Assembly (NCBI GenBank): GCA_003529225.1
Contig: DOJM01000201.1
Coordinates: forward strand, 2,950 to 8,295
Length of the DNA: 5,346 nucleotides
Direction of reading: 5' to 3'
From: Paenibacillus sp.
GTDB taxonomy: Bacteria > Bacillota > Bacilli > Paenibacillales > Paenibacillaceae
In this document: piece by piece, positions 1 through 5,287 of the stretch
How positions within the stretch are numbered: position 1 is the stretch's first letter
Layout of the letters: each line of letters opens with the position of its first letter
Notes under the pieces: model-generated
The model's input: only the letters and a program-made list of their open reading frames with translations
The model's database searches: none
Told to the model about the DNA's origin: nothing
Translations under genes and position numbers: made by a program

Positions 1-60
1 CCCTTTTTATATGGATCATTTTTTTATCTCTAGTATAAATCTTGCTCTCTCTTTAATCTT

Positions 61-89
61 TTGAGAAACCAGTCATGTTTTTATAAAAT
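61..89 (+). promoter_or_regulatory. Candidate sigma-A-type promoter for the AraC-family regulator
   Basis: A TTGAGA box at 61-66 is followed, after 17 bases, by TAAAAT at 84-89 (an overlapping TATAAA is at 82-87). This is a reasonable -35/-10 pair and would give a leader of roughly 90 bases before the ATG at 184. It is the best pair I see in 1-183. The assignment rests on consensus and spacing only. Confidence 0.4.
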
Positions 90-183
90 CGAGACATGCA
101 TGATACGCGCGTGGAAAAATATGCTACTATCAAAGTGGGAACATTAATGTGGTTCATCAGTATTTTGAAAGGGGAAGGCAGTC

Positions 184-1074
184 ATGGAATGGACTGATTT
201 GTTTATAGATGGTTCAATTGCTCTTAATCAGGAATCCATGCAAGTCAATGGAAGTGATGCTTCCATTCTAATTCACTATTGGGGTGCTCAACCCAATCAT
301 TACAATAACAAGCCACATCAACATTCTTATTTTGAACTGTGCTATATTGTCAACGGTGAAGGTGAGTATGTGGATGATGGACATTCATTTCATATAACGA
401 GTGGGTCCCTTTTCCTTTCTCGCCCCTTCGTTAAACACCAAATTTTAAGTGAAACTGGATTGGAAATTATTTTTGTTGGGTTTGAAATTATAAAAACAAA
501 ATCTACAAAGAAATTAATAGAACTTTTTACTAATCTAGAAAAAACGAAAAAATTCATTATTAATGATGCTGGCCAGACTCCCGTTGTAAAACTATGGACT
601 TCGATCCTCGTTATGGCCTGTGATTTATATCTATTGTTCAACGACTGCTTTCAAGGCTTAGGTTCTTCTTTTTATTCAAGTATTATTGGATTATTTAATG
701 AAGAACAAATTAAATACAAAAAGAATAAAGAAATTCGTATTTATTCGTCCTTAGTATATCAAGCGAAGCTATACATCCATGACAACCTGTCTCAATCATT
801 GAAAATGAGCGATGTAGCGGATTTTATTCACATTTCAGAAAGACACTTATCCCGTATTTTCCAGGATGAATTAGGCCAATCGTTTTCAAATTATATTAAA
901 AGAGAGAGAATGAGAAAAGCCGGCAGCCTCCTTTCAGATACCGACCTTACCCTCAAAGAAATTTCAGAAATGTCAGGTTTTAAAACAGTTCACTATTTTA
1001 CCACTGTTTTTTCAGCAGAAATGGGAATGCCTCCTGGGGAGTTCAAGAGAAAGCTCTACCAACAAACGCTGTAA
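184..1074 (+). CDS. AraC-family transcriptional regulator (cupin sensor plus AraC HTH)
   Basis: This 296-aa protein has the usual length and two-domain layout of AraC/XylS regulators. Residues about 28-100 look like a cupin-type ligand-binding arm, with the family-like stretch HQHSYFELCYIVNGEGEY at 45-62 and a later KHQI. Residues about 188-290 form the DNA-binding domain with two helix-turn-helix units: SLKMSDVADFIHISERHLSR near 205-224, then LTLKEISEMSGF. The latter runs into the AraC signature (GF..VHYF...F....G..P.EFKR) at 265-289. The ATG at 184 is preceded by AAAGGGG at 168-174, a good ribosome binding site. It stands alone: the next sequence downstream is transposase debris, so any original neighbouring target operon is not in view. 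The ligand and regulon cannot be told from sequence. Members of this family in Bacillales often control sugar or iron uptake, but that is background and not seen here. Start, stop and family are confident. Confidence 0.95.
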   Translation: MEWTDLFIDGSIALNQESMQVNGSDASILIHYWGAQPNHYNNKPHQHSYFELCYIVNGEGEYVDDGHSFHITSGSLFLSRPFVKHQILSETGLEIIFVGFEIIKTKSTKKLIELFTNLEKTKKFIINDAGQTPVVKLWTSILVMACDLYLLFNDCFQGLGSSFYSSIIGLFNEEQIKYKKNKEIRIYSSLVYQAKLYIHDNLSQSLKMSDVADFIHISERHLSRIFQDELGQSFSNYIKRERMRKAGSLLSDTDLTLKEISEMSGFKTVHYFTTVFSAEMGMPPGEFKRKLYQQTL

Positions 1075-1118
1075 GCACCAAAAATATTTGTTTTCATCCA
1101 AAACGAAATAGGACAAAT

Positions 1119-1130
1119 CAAAGCACTTTG
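1119..1130. other. Short inverted repeat downstream of the AraC-family gene
   Basis: CAAAG and CTTTG flank two central bases, giving a 12-bp near-perfect dyad in the AT-rich gap between the regulator and the IS3 remnant. It could be a protein-binding site left from a lost target promoter or could be chance. No convincing terminator for the regulator gene is visible in 1075-1215. Confidence 0.2.
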
Positions 1131-1215
1131 GGATATACGTATTCAATTTGTTTTATATTTTTGCTCTTCAAGTAGACGCTAAAAAACTGATGTTATCATG
1201 AGAAACGAGTGAATC

Positions 1216-1495
1216 TTGGAGGAATATATTTATCGCTAAGGAATGACAAGTGTTTCAATCATACACGGAAGATTTCAGACGGCAGCAGTACGAGAGTATC
1301 TAGATGGGAAAGACAGCTAAAGTATTCGATACTCGTAAGGGCTACTCATCCGATCCAATGAAAGGACGCTCACGTATCGTTTGCCAGTATTGAGGAACTG
1401 CGTGTCCTACACGGGGTTACTCGTCTATTAGCCATTGCAGGGCTACCTAGGGCCAGTTATTATAAGTGGTGATCTGCACGGTCATGGCGGGTTAA
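1216..1495 (+). pseudogene. IS3-family transposase remnant (orfA fused to start of orfB)
   Basis: Translating across frames recovers pieces of a two-ORF IS3-type transposase (IS150-like). A ribosome binding site TTGGAGG (1216-1222) is intact, but the expected ATG is ATC at 1232-1234, and a TGA follows at 1244-1246. Then come QVFQSYTEDFRRQ (from 1247) and, after a one-base loss near 1283, AVREYLDGKDS. The segment that should hold most of the OrfA helix-turn-helix is missing. The reading resumes with DTRKGYSSDPMKGRSR (about 1328-1375) and, after another shift, ASIEEL. This jumps to an OrfB-start-like piece, VTRLLAIAGLPRASYYKW (about 1416-1469), followed by a TGA. No DDE catalytic core remains, so the element cannot be autonomous. 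The terminal inverted repeats are not identifiable. The family call comes from remembered IS3 OrfA/OrfB motifs. The exact IS is unknown. Confidence 0.8.
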
Positions 1496-1496
1496 A

Positions 1497-1643
1497 TCAC
1501 AGCATCATTACTATATCTTCAGCTATAAAAAACTGTCTCTTAAAATAATTAAGTTGCTTCTGATATGGACCTTGGTACTTTTCATTGTTCTCATATACAT
1601 GTAACAATTGAATATGGAGATCATATATTTCTTTGTATGTCAT
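1497..1643 (-). CDS. Small hypothetical protein or N-terminal gene fragment (48 aa)
   Basis: A 48-codon ORF begins MTYKEIYDLHIQLLHVYEN and ends IAEDIVMML before TGA at 1499-1497. The ATG at 1643-1641 has a strong ribosome binding site, GAGGGG (1656-1651 on the minus strand), seven bases upstream. This marks a real translation start, and codon choice is AT-ending as in neighbouring genes. The protein is charged and aromatic-rich, probably helical, with no signal peptide or membrane segment. Its last codons coincide with the edge of the IS3 remnant near 1495-1505. It may therefore be the N-terminus of a longer protein cut by that element rather than a complete small gene. I do not recognise the family. 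Confidence 0.5.
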   Translation of the reverse strand: MTYKEIYDLHIQLLHVYENNEKYQGPYQKQLNYFKRQFFIAEDIVMML

Positions 1644-1725
1644 AATAACACCCCTCAGCAATTAAAAAGTTAATTTTCTAAATATGCTTTTTTTATGTTC
1701 ATTTAGCCCAACTACTTGAATTAAC

Positions 1726-1757
1726 AAAAAAGCAACTCCCTTGTCGGCAAGTCGCTT
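1726..1757 (-). terminator. Rho-independent terminator of the sigK remnant
   Basis: Read on the minus strand, AAGCGACTTGCC (1757-1746), a five-base loop and GGGAGTTGCTTTTTT (1740-1726) form a stem with a few G-U pairs and one bulge, followed by a T run. It begins 40 bases after the sigK stop codon at 1798. The G-U pairs favour the minus strand over the plus strand. A near-copy of this hairpin lies at 4713-4745. Confidence 0.7.
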
Positions 1758-1797
1758 CAAACACTCTATTGTTAAGCTTTAGTTATTATCTAAGATC

Positions 1798-2235
1798 CTA
1801 CCGCTTCGCCTTATAAAACTCATGATACAGCTTCATGAGCGTCCTTTTTTCTATTCTCGAAACATAACTCCGCGAGATCCCAAGCTCCTTCGCGATCTCC
1901 CGCTGCGTCCTCTCTTCCCCACCTGTATCCAATCCAAAACGACCAACGACAACTTCCTTTTCTCGGCATCCAATATATCGAGATTACGATATATCTTGCT
2001 CTTCTCGATCTTAGATCCACTTCTTTAATGACATCATCAGCCTCGTAGCCAAGGATATCGATAAGTGTAATTTCATTACTTTCCTTGTCAGTCCCAATTG
2101 GATCATGTGCCTTTGTTTGGACGATAGCTCTCAATGGCTTTAATCAGCCCAATTGTTCCGATGGAGATCAGATCCTCCATGTTTTCCCCAGTATTATCGA
2201 ATTTCTTGAGGTTATGGACACGATACGATATAGAT
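1798..2235 (-). pseudogene. sigK: Sporulation sigma factor SigK pseudogene (central and C-terminal parts)
   Basis: SigK directs late mother-cell sporulation transcription as an RNA polymerase subunit. Here only fragments remain. On the minus strand from about 2235 one reads, after a shift, [38 protein letters not shown] (region 2). Near 2104-2109 it jumps to [20 protein letters not shown]; intact SigK has about 30 residues between these points (KLATYAARCIENEI... to ...VSL). A further frameshift near 2008-2014 gives [18 protein letters not shown], and another near 1953-1963 gives [18 protein letters not shown], then the region 4.2 helix-turn-helix [18 protein letters not shown] and [12 protein letters not shown] with TAG at 1800-1798. 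The N-terminal pro-sequence and region 1/2 start are absent. Other sporulation sigmas share some motifs, but the SLHDPIG-type and VVVGRFGL segments fit SigK best. Confidence 0.88.
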
Positions 2236-2280
2236 CGTCACCGGTGTTACTTTTTATACTTAATCAGTAAACAAACATAA

Positions 2281-2408
2281 AAAATAAATACACTTGCAAA
2301 CAGCCTGATAACTGCATCCAGGGAGAAGTTAGAGTTAGAGTTAGAGGTAGAGTTAGAGGTAGAGGCGGACAGGAAAACAATCGTAATTATTAAAATATCC
2401 AGGTACAG
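2281..2408 (+). repeat. Hexamer tandem repeat tract (2328-2369) in a gene-poor stretch
   Basis: Positions 2328-2369 are seven consecutive six-base units: GTTAGA three times, GGTAGA, GTTAGA, GGTAGA, then a degenerate GGCGGA. The plus strand, open from 2281 to a TAA near 2408, would read an alternating LE/VE dipeptide run (KLELELEVELEVEADRKT) but has no ATG and no ribosome binding site. I treat it as non-coding repeat expansion. The minus-strand ORF 2353-2541 ends inside the tract. Confidence 0.75.
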
Positions 2409-2541
2409 ATAACATAAGTATAGTTTTATTGCCAGCTTCTTTTTGAATATCAGTAGAGCAAGGATATAAATTCAGAAAATCAAGAGTTGAAAATTGAAAC
2501 CAGATCATCTTGCTAATAGAAAAATGAGCATCCATGCACAT
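2353..2541 (-). CDS. Doubtful hypothetical ORF or gene fragment (62 aa)
   Basis: This ORF starts MCMDAHFSISKMIWFQF 21 bases after the stop of the 160-aa gene on the same strand and stops within the hexamer repeats. Codon use is AT-ending and looks gene-like over most of its length (GAT, ATT, GAA, GCT, TAT). The middle, KEAGNKTILMLSVPGYFNNY, has a believable protein composition. Against it, no clear ribosome binding site precedes the ATG, and the last residues (VRLYL) are simply translated repeat. It may be the C-terminal scrap of an older gene whose end was replaced by the repeat tract. Family not recognised. Confidence 0.3.
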   Translation of the reverse strand: MCMDAHFSISKMIWFQFSTLDFLNLYPCSTDIQKEAGNKTILMLSVPGYFNNYDCFPVRLYL

Positions 2542-2562
2542 CCGTTTGCAGACTTATGACTT

Positions 2563-3045
2563 CTATGACTCCCCTACGAACTCCTTTACTTTTGATGCAA
2601 AAGAATCCCAGCTTGTATCATATCCTACGCCAGACTTCCACCCGTTAGAACGTAGTTTCTGGCCTAAATAGATGTAATCGGCACGTTGCTTATCGTTTCG
2701 GCTAACATCTAAAGTTCCGTCACCAATCTTGAACTCATTCATGTAATCATACAATTTCATAAGGATGTCTTCCTTATCCTTATCTCTTTCCATTCCACTG
2801 TGTAAGATAATTGAATCAATGGCATCATCTAGTTTCTGGGTAACAAGAGTTTCATTTTTCCAATTATTATCTAGTTGATACTGTATAATTGCTTCAAGTT
2901 GAGCTAGATCTCGTTGAATGTAAGCATTCAATAATTCATATTTCAATTCTTCATTTCTGATGTCACGTTTATGATCTATAAATAATGCAACATTTCCGAA
3001 TAGAGAGACTACTAGAATTACTATAATCCAGTCTTTTTTCCTCAT
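2563..3045 (-). CDS. Hypothetical signal-anchored protein (160 aa)
   Basis: The product begins MRKKDWIIVILVVSLFGN: a short basic N-terminus and one hydrophobic stretch (residues about 6-23). It is predicted to be membrane-anchored with the remaining 135 or so residues outside the cell, or secreted; there is no lipobox cysteine. The exported part is hydrophilic and largely helical (residues 28-115, rich in E, L, D, K), ending with a Trp/Gly/Asp-containing tail near GWKSGVGYDTSWDSF. I chose the ATG at 3045-3043 because GGAG lies five bases before it and a second AGGAGGG a little further up. An in-frame ATG at 3102 would add 19 residues without a comparable site and hide the signal anchor. The reading frame is intact amid debris. 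A possible promoter is TTGCAC-17-ATATTT on the minus strand (about 3092-3064), but that would start inside the leader. Family not recognised. Confidence 0.8.
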   Translation of the reverse strand: MRKKDWIIVILVVSLFGNVALFIDHKRDIRNEELKYELLNAYIQRDLAQLEAIIQYQLDNNWKNETLVTQKLDDAIDSIILHSGMERDKDKEDILMKLYDYMNEFKIGDGTLDVSRNDKQRADYIYLGQKLRSNGWKSGVGYDTSWDSFASKVKEFVGES

Positions 3046-3115
3046 ACTTTCTCCAATCCCTCCTGAAATATCGTCCACTTTCAATAAAGTGCAATCACAC
3101 ATCTATGGCTAGTGT

Positions 3116-3133
3116 GGGAAAATTAATTTTCCC
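3116..3133. promoter_or_regulatory. 18-bp perfect palindrome upstream of the 160-aa gene, possible operator
   Basis: GGGAAAATTAATTTTCCC is a perfect 18-base palindrome with no spacer, 71 bases upstream of the chosen start at 3045. Perfect dyads with an AT core and G/C ends are typical of dimeric repressor sites. A hairpin with no loop is less likely. The repressor is unknown, and chance in AT-rich DNA cannot be excluded. Confidence 0.4.
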
Positions 3134-3370
3134 TTGAATGTACAGTCCGACACATTGCCGTGTTTCTATAGTGCTATTGTATTCGCCCGCTAACGCCAAT
3201 TCTCCCCCATTAAATCAATCACTTCATAAATTTTAATAACCATTCCCACCGTTGCTTTATTCAAGAGTTAAGAAAGGATCCTTCAATTCTCACCACCCAC
3301 CCATATTTTGAAACATTCTTTTTACTCATAATTCGGCAATCAGTTTATACTATCCTACCAGTTCGTATTT
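3134..3370. other. Stretch with no recognised gene
   Basis: No frame of useful length with a ribosome binding site is seen on either strand. The minus strand has a 22-codon ORF (MSKKNVSKYGWVVRIEGSF) ending near 3255 and short broken frames beyond it. These could be relics of an inserted element, but I cannot name one. Confidence 0.4.
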
Positions 3371-3373
3371 TAA

Positions 3374-3406
3374 GATCAACCAGTTCTTTCTGGTTGATCC
3401 TTTTTT
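3374..3406 (+). terminator. Strong Rho-independent terminator
   Basis: GATCAACCAG (3374-3383) and CTGGTTGATC (3390-3399) form a perfect 10-bp stem around the six-base loop TTCTTT, followed by C and six T residues (3401-3406). The T run is on the plus strand only. No plus-strand gene is visible upstream within 300 bases, so it is orphaned. It may shield or belong to the adjacent transposase remnant, or mark the end of a lost gene. Confidence 0.85.
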
Positions 3407-3429
3407 CATTGTTTAGGAAATTATACAGT

Positions 3430-3826
3430 GCAAAGAAATGTGGATAACTCCGATGAAAGAAGTAGGAGGGATAAATGTGAAAAATCAGGAGACATATGTA
3501 CGGAAGGAATCTCGAGCCTGTGTTCATCTGCTTCACCTGTAAAAGTCGTTTTTTCATGGGTGTGAGAAGAAATATACAGATGAATGGGCAGAGAAACAAC
3601 AAGAACGATCCTAAATGTACCTCATCGTTATATGGTCTTTACGGTGCCTCAAGAATTACGTAATATATTTTTTCAAGATCGTCGTAAATTAAATGAGTTA
3701 AGCAATCAGGTAGCAAAGGTCGTCCAGTATTATTACCGACGGACAAATAAGAGCAAGAAATATGAAGTCGGAGTGATAACGGTCATACAATACGTTGGAC
3801 GTGACTTGTAGTTTAATCCACATATC
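3430..3826 (+). pseudogene. IS91-like zinc-binding (HUH/Y2) transposase remnant, N-terminal part
   Basis: IS91-family enzymes use a zinc-binding N-terminus and an HUH-type nickase for rolling-circle transposition. From about 3433 the plus strand gives scraps of the zinc-binding domain (KCGD..., then RRDKCEKSGD, with a Cys replaced by Ser). FTCKSRFF at 3532-3555 should end in Cys, and after a shift CEKKYTDEWAEKQQER follows. Another shift near 3604-3611 opens the best-preserved part, ILNVPHRYMVFTVPQELRNI, then LSNQVAKVVQYYYRR and KKYEVGVITV, to a TAG at 3809-3811. Just past it FNPHI (3812-3826) is the start of the FNPHIHVL catalytic motif. The second histidine and everything after it, including the nicking tyrosines, are gone. 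The open part 3584-3811 is not a functional gene. Family assignment is by remembered motifs; the specific IS is unknown. Confidence 0.78.
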
Positions 3827-3863
3827 CTGTTTCCCTTAAGTTGTTTTCACAATAGGAGGAAAA

Positions 3864-4487
3864 ATGAATAAAAATAAAATCTTGATAGGATTTATAACTT
3901 TCATAATTGTTTATACAGCTGGAATCCTTCTTTTTCAGGTTCTATCTTATGGAGGATATTTTTTTATTGAAAAGAATTCATACATGATGACAATTTATAC
4001 TTTTTTATTGGGGGTTGCCTGCCTGCTATTTATAGCGTTTTGGATTAAAACTGAAAGTAAAATAATAATAATTATAAATACTAGTATTGCTATTGCTATG
4101 CTCTTACTCACCCCAGCCATTACAAACACTTACTATACAGCAACAGAAAATATTCGAATATTGTTCCATTCAAATTTCAAAAATGAAATTCAAGCGATTG
4201 AGACAAGCATAAAAGACCAAAATCTCCCATTTCTCATCTACAAAAAAGAGAGTCTCCAAAATTCAAAATATTATAACAATCTTTCCATTCTAGTAGTTAA
4301 AACCTCAGACAGTAAGCTCACTTCTGAGGAGATACAATCATTCATTGGTAAAATACCCAAAAGCAAAATGTCGATATATTTTAGTGACAAAATAAACGGA
4401 CGCGTAGTAATTATTAAAACTGATGAAAACAATAACATAACAGATTGTAGATCGGAAGAAACTTGTAGAAATCTTCAAATAAAATAA
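3864..4487 (+). CDS. Hypothetical three-helix membrane protein with extracytoplasmic domain (207 aa)
   Basis: The ATG at 3864 follows AGGAGG (3854-3859) at a short, good spacing. Three hydrophobic segments lie at residues about 6-26 (ILIGFITFIIVYTAGILLF), 41-60 and 67-86. With a basic N-terminus inside, the C-terminal 120 residues would lie outside the membrane. That domain starts after TNTYYTATENIRILF and contains mixed helix/strand-like sequence (KNEIQAIETSIKDQ, NLSILVVKTSD, LTSEEIQSFIGKIP, GRVVIIKTDENN). Cysteines at 195 and 201 near the end could form a disulphide. The gene is distinctly AT-rich, more so than the AraC-family gene, which suggests separate or recent acquisition. It begins only about 38 bases after the transposase remnant. 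No terminator or promoter is clear. I do not recognise the family. A role as a small stress, immunity or envelope protein is possible but unsupported. Confidence 0.85.
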   Translation: MNKNKILIGFITFIIVYTAGILLFQVLSYGGYFFIEKNSYMMTIYTFLLGVACLLFIAFWIKTESKIIIIINTSIAIAMLLLTPAITNTYYTATENIRILFHSNFKNEIQAIETSIKDQNLPFLIYKKESLQNSKYYNNLSILVVKTSDSKLTSEEIQSFIGKIPKSKMSIYFSDKINGRVVIIKTDENNNITDCRSEETCRNLQIK

Positions 4488-4510
4488 CTATCCCTAAATT
4501 ATACAATTAA

Positions 4511-4700
4511 GTTTTCGGGTAGTCGCCCTACATCTCCGCCACCTCTGCTTCACTACATTCCGGGCTGGACTTTGCCTGCAGGCCTTCGGGTTTCTCTCTC
4601 ACGAAAGACACCCTGCCCATCCGTCAATCTTCGGCTATGACACTTTAAAGGGTAAAGTTAAAGTTACCGGGGGAATTGAACCACCTAAAGGGTGCGACTG
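4511..4700 (-). other. GC-richer structured block, possible group II intron or other RNA relic
   Basis: This block is markedly more GC-rich than the flanking AT-rich DNA and has no ORF of note. It contains a 10-bp palindrome GCCTGCAGGC (4574-4583), short complementary pairs such as GCAGG (4578-4582) with CCTGC (4612-4616), CCTTCGGG, and the dyad GGTAA/TTACC at 4651-4668. On the minus strand, phrases such as GCCGAAGATTGACGG, GAAACCCGAAGGCC and CAGAGGTGGCGGAGATG resemble the structured 5' part of bacterial group II introns as I remember them. The match is impressionistic. It is not the same intron as the one at 5288, whose body lies to the right. A decayed IS end or other structured RNA is an alternative. 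Confidence 0.3.
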
Positions 4701-4712
4701 TGAGACGCATCA

Positions 4713-4745
4713 AAAAAAGCAACTCCCAGTTGGCAAGTCGCTTTT
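4713..4745 (-). terminator. Second copy of the sigK-type terminator
   Basis: On the minus strand AAAAAGCGACTTGCC, the loop AACT and GGGAGTTGCTTTTTTT form a stem with G-U pairs and a T run. It is a near-copy of the hairpin at 1726-1757, differing mainly in the loop (AACT against GACAA). The same stem with a T run on its other side makes it usable on the plus strand too, though with more mismatches. Confidence 0.65.
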
Positions 4746-4764
4746 TGAGGTAATGGACACGATA
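4741..4764 (-). pseudogene. sigK: Tiny sigK relic fused directly to the sigK terminator
   Basis: Minus-strand bases 4764-4745 match the sigK pseudogene at 2225-2206 in 19 of 20 positions and translate to about YRVHYLKK, the residues just before region 2 of SigK. They run straight into the terminator copy at 4745-4713 through a shared A-rich stretch. The whole body of the gene is therefore missing between LKK and the terminator. Both relics share the same altered VH segment. On its own this 20-base piece would not be identifiable. The pairing with the terminator is what makes it convincing. Confidence 0.6.
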
Positions 4765-4823
4765 GGATGTAATAACCTAGAAATGAACTGGATTATGCGT
4801 GGCCTCTGGGCACGCAAACAATT

Positions 4824-4859
4824 AAAAAGCCACATGGAGTTGTTACGCTCCTATGTGGC
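4824..4859 (-). terminator. Rho-independent terminator of the broken gene at 4871-5287
   Basis: GCCACAT plus GGAG (4829-4839) pair with CTCC plus ATGTGGC (4848-4859), with a single bulged base at 4852 and an eight-base loop: an 11-bp stem. On the minus strand it is followed by five T residues (complement of A at 4824-4828). It begins 11 bases after the TAG at 4873-4871, as expected for that gene. The plus strand has only CTTTC after the stem, so plus-strand use is weak. Confidence 0.75.
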
Positions 4860-4870
4860 CTTTCACTTAA

Positions 4871-5287
4871 CTATCTTGAATTATCTTCTTCAATTACAAT
4901 ATTTCTACTACTATTTTCCCAATGATATATTTCCCCAAACATTACTTCCATGCCGCAAGTTGTACAACTAAATAGATATCTTGATTGTATTGAATTTTCT
5001 TCTCCCTTACTAATATCACAAATAGTTACTCTAATTTTGTATGAGACGTCCCATCTTGATCGGCTATTAAGATACCTGTTGCATTAACAGCATCCATAGT
5101 AGTACCTAATCCACCCTCTTTCCGTACTGAATGAGAGAGCTTCATCATCAACAAGTTTCCTAAACAAAACTCCATTCTTTTTGAACTTTACTATATCCTT
5201 CGGCTCGACTGTTAAACTTTGATTATTAAACTCATTAGTCCGTCTGTACATTGAAATATCATCACTTTCACTGCCTTTTACTTGACT
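4871..5287 (-). pseudogene. Broken gene of unknown function, cut at its 5' side by a group IIC intron
   Basis: Reading from the intron junction, one frame gives SQVKGSESDDISMYRRTNEF, then SLTVEPKDIVKFKKNGVLF and RKLVDDEA. After a (CT)n run (minus strand of 5133-5139) the sensible reading moves to another frame: LSHSVRKEGGLGTTMDAVN then ATGILIADQDGTSHT. Near 5034-5038 (a run of four A on the minus strand) it returns to the first frame: KIRVTICDISKGEENS, then YLFSCTTCGMEVMFGEIYHW, to TAG at 4873-4871. Without the two shifts, the first frame meets TAA at 5086-5084. The CTTC pair (codons within 4955-4966) may be a metal-binding knuckle or chance. A good terminator follows. The start lies beyond the intron and outside the window. 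Two separate overlapping small genes are possible but fit less well. Family not recognised. Confidence 0.6.

Noticed and set aside
390..641. 83-codon minus-strand open frame inside the AraC-family gene
   Set aside because: It is antisense to a well-supported gene and lacks its own signals.
1822..2270. Open frames at 1820-2134 (minus) and 1822-2028, 2085-2270 (plus) as separate genes
   Set aside because: The minus frame is a mixture of true SigK residues and out-of-frame sequence. The plus frames are shadows of the sigK pseudogene.
3345..3602. 85-codon minus-strand open frame
   Set aside because: It lies antisense to the terminator and the IS91-like remnant, has no ribosome binding site, and its composition (F, I, Y, S-rich) is typical of antisense reading.
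4660..4685. tRNA T-arm-like phrase GGTTCAATTCCCCC on the minus strand
   Set aside because: The flanking stem does not pair properly, no anticodon arm or acceptor stem can be built upstream, and no CCA-like end follows. It appears to be chance similarity.
4797..4815. Short dyad GCGTG...CACGC
   Set aside because: It is only 5 bp of firm pairing, with no T run and no clear gene context. It is too weak to annotate.
4753..4971. 72-codon plus-strand open frame
   Set aside because: It runs through the minus-strand terminator and antisense to the broken gene at 4871-5287, and has no ribosome binding site.
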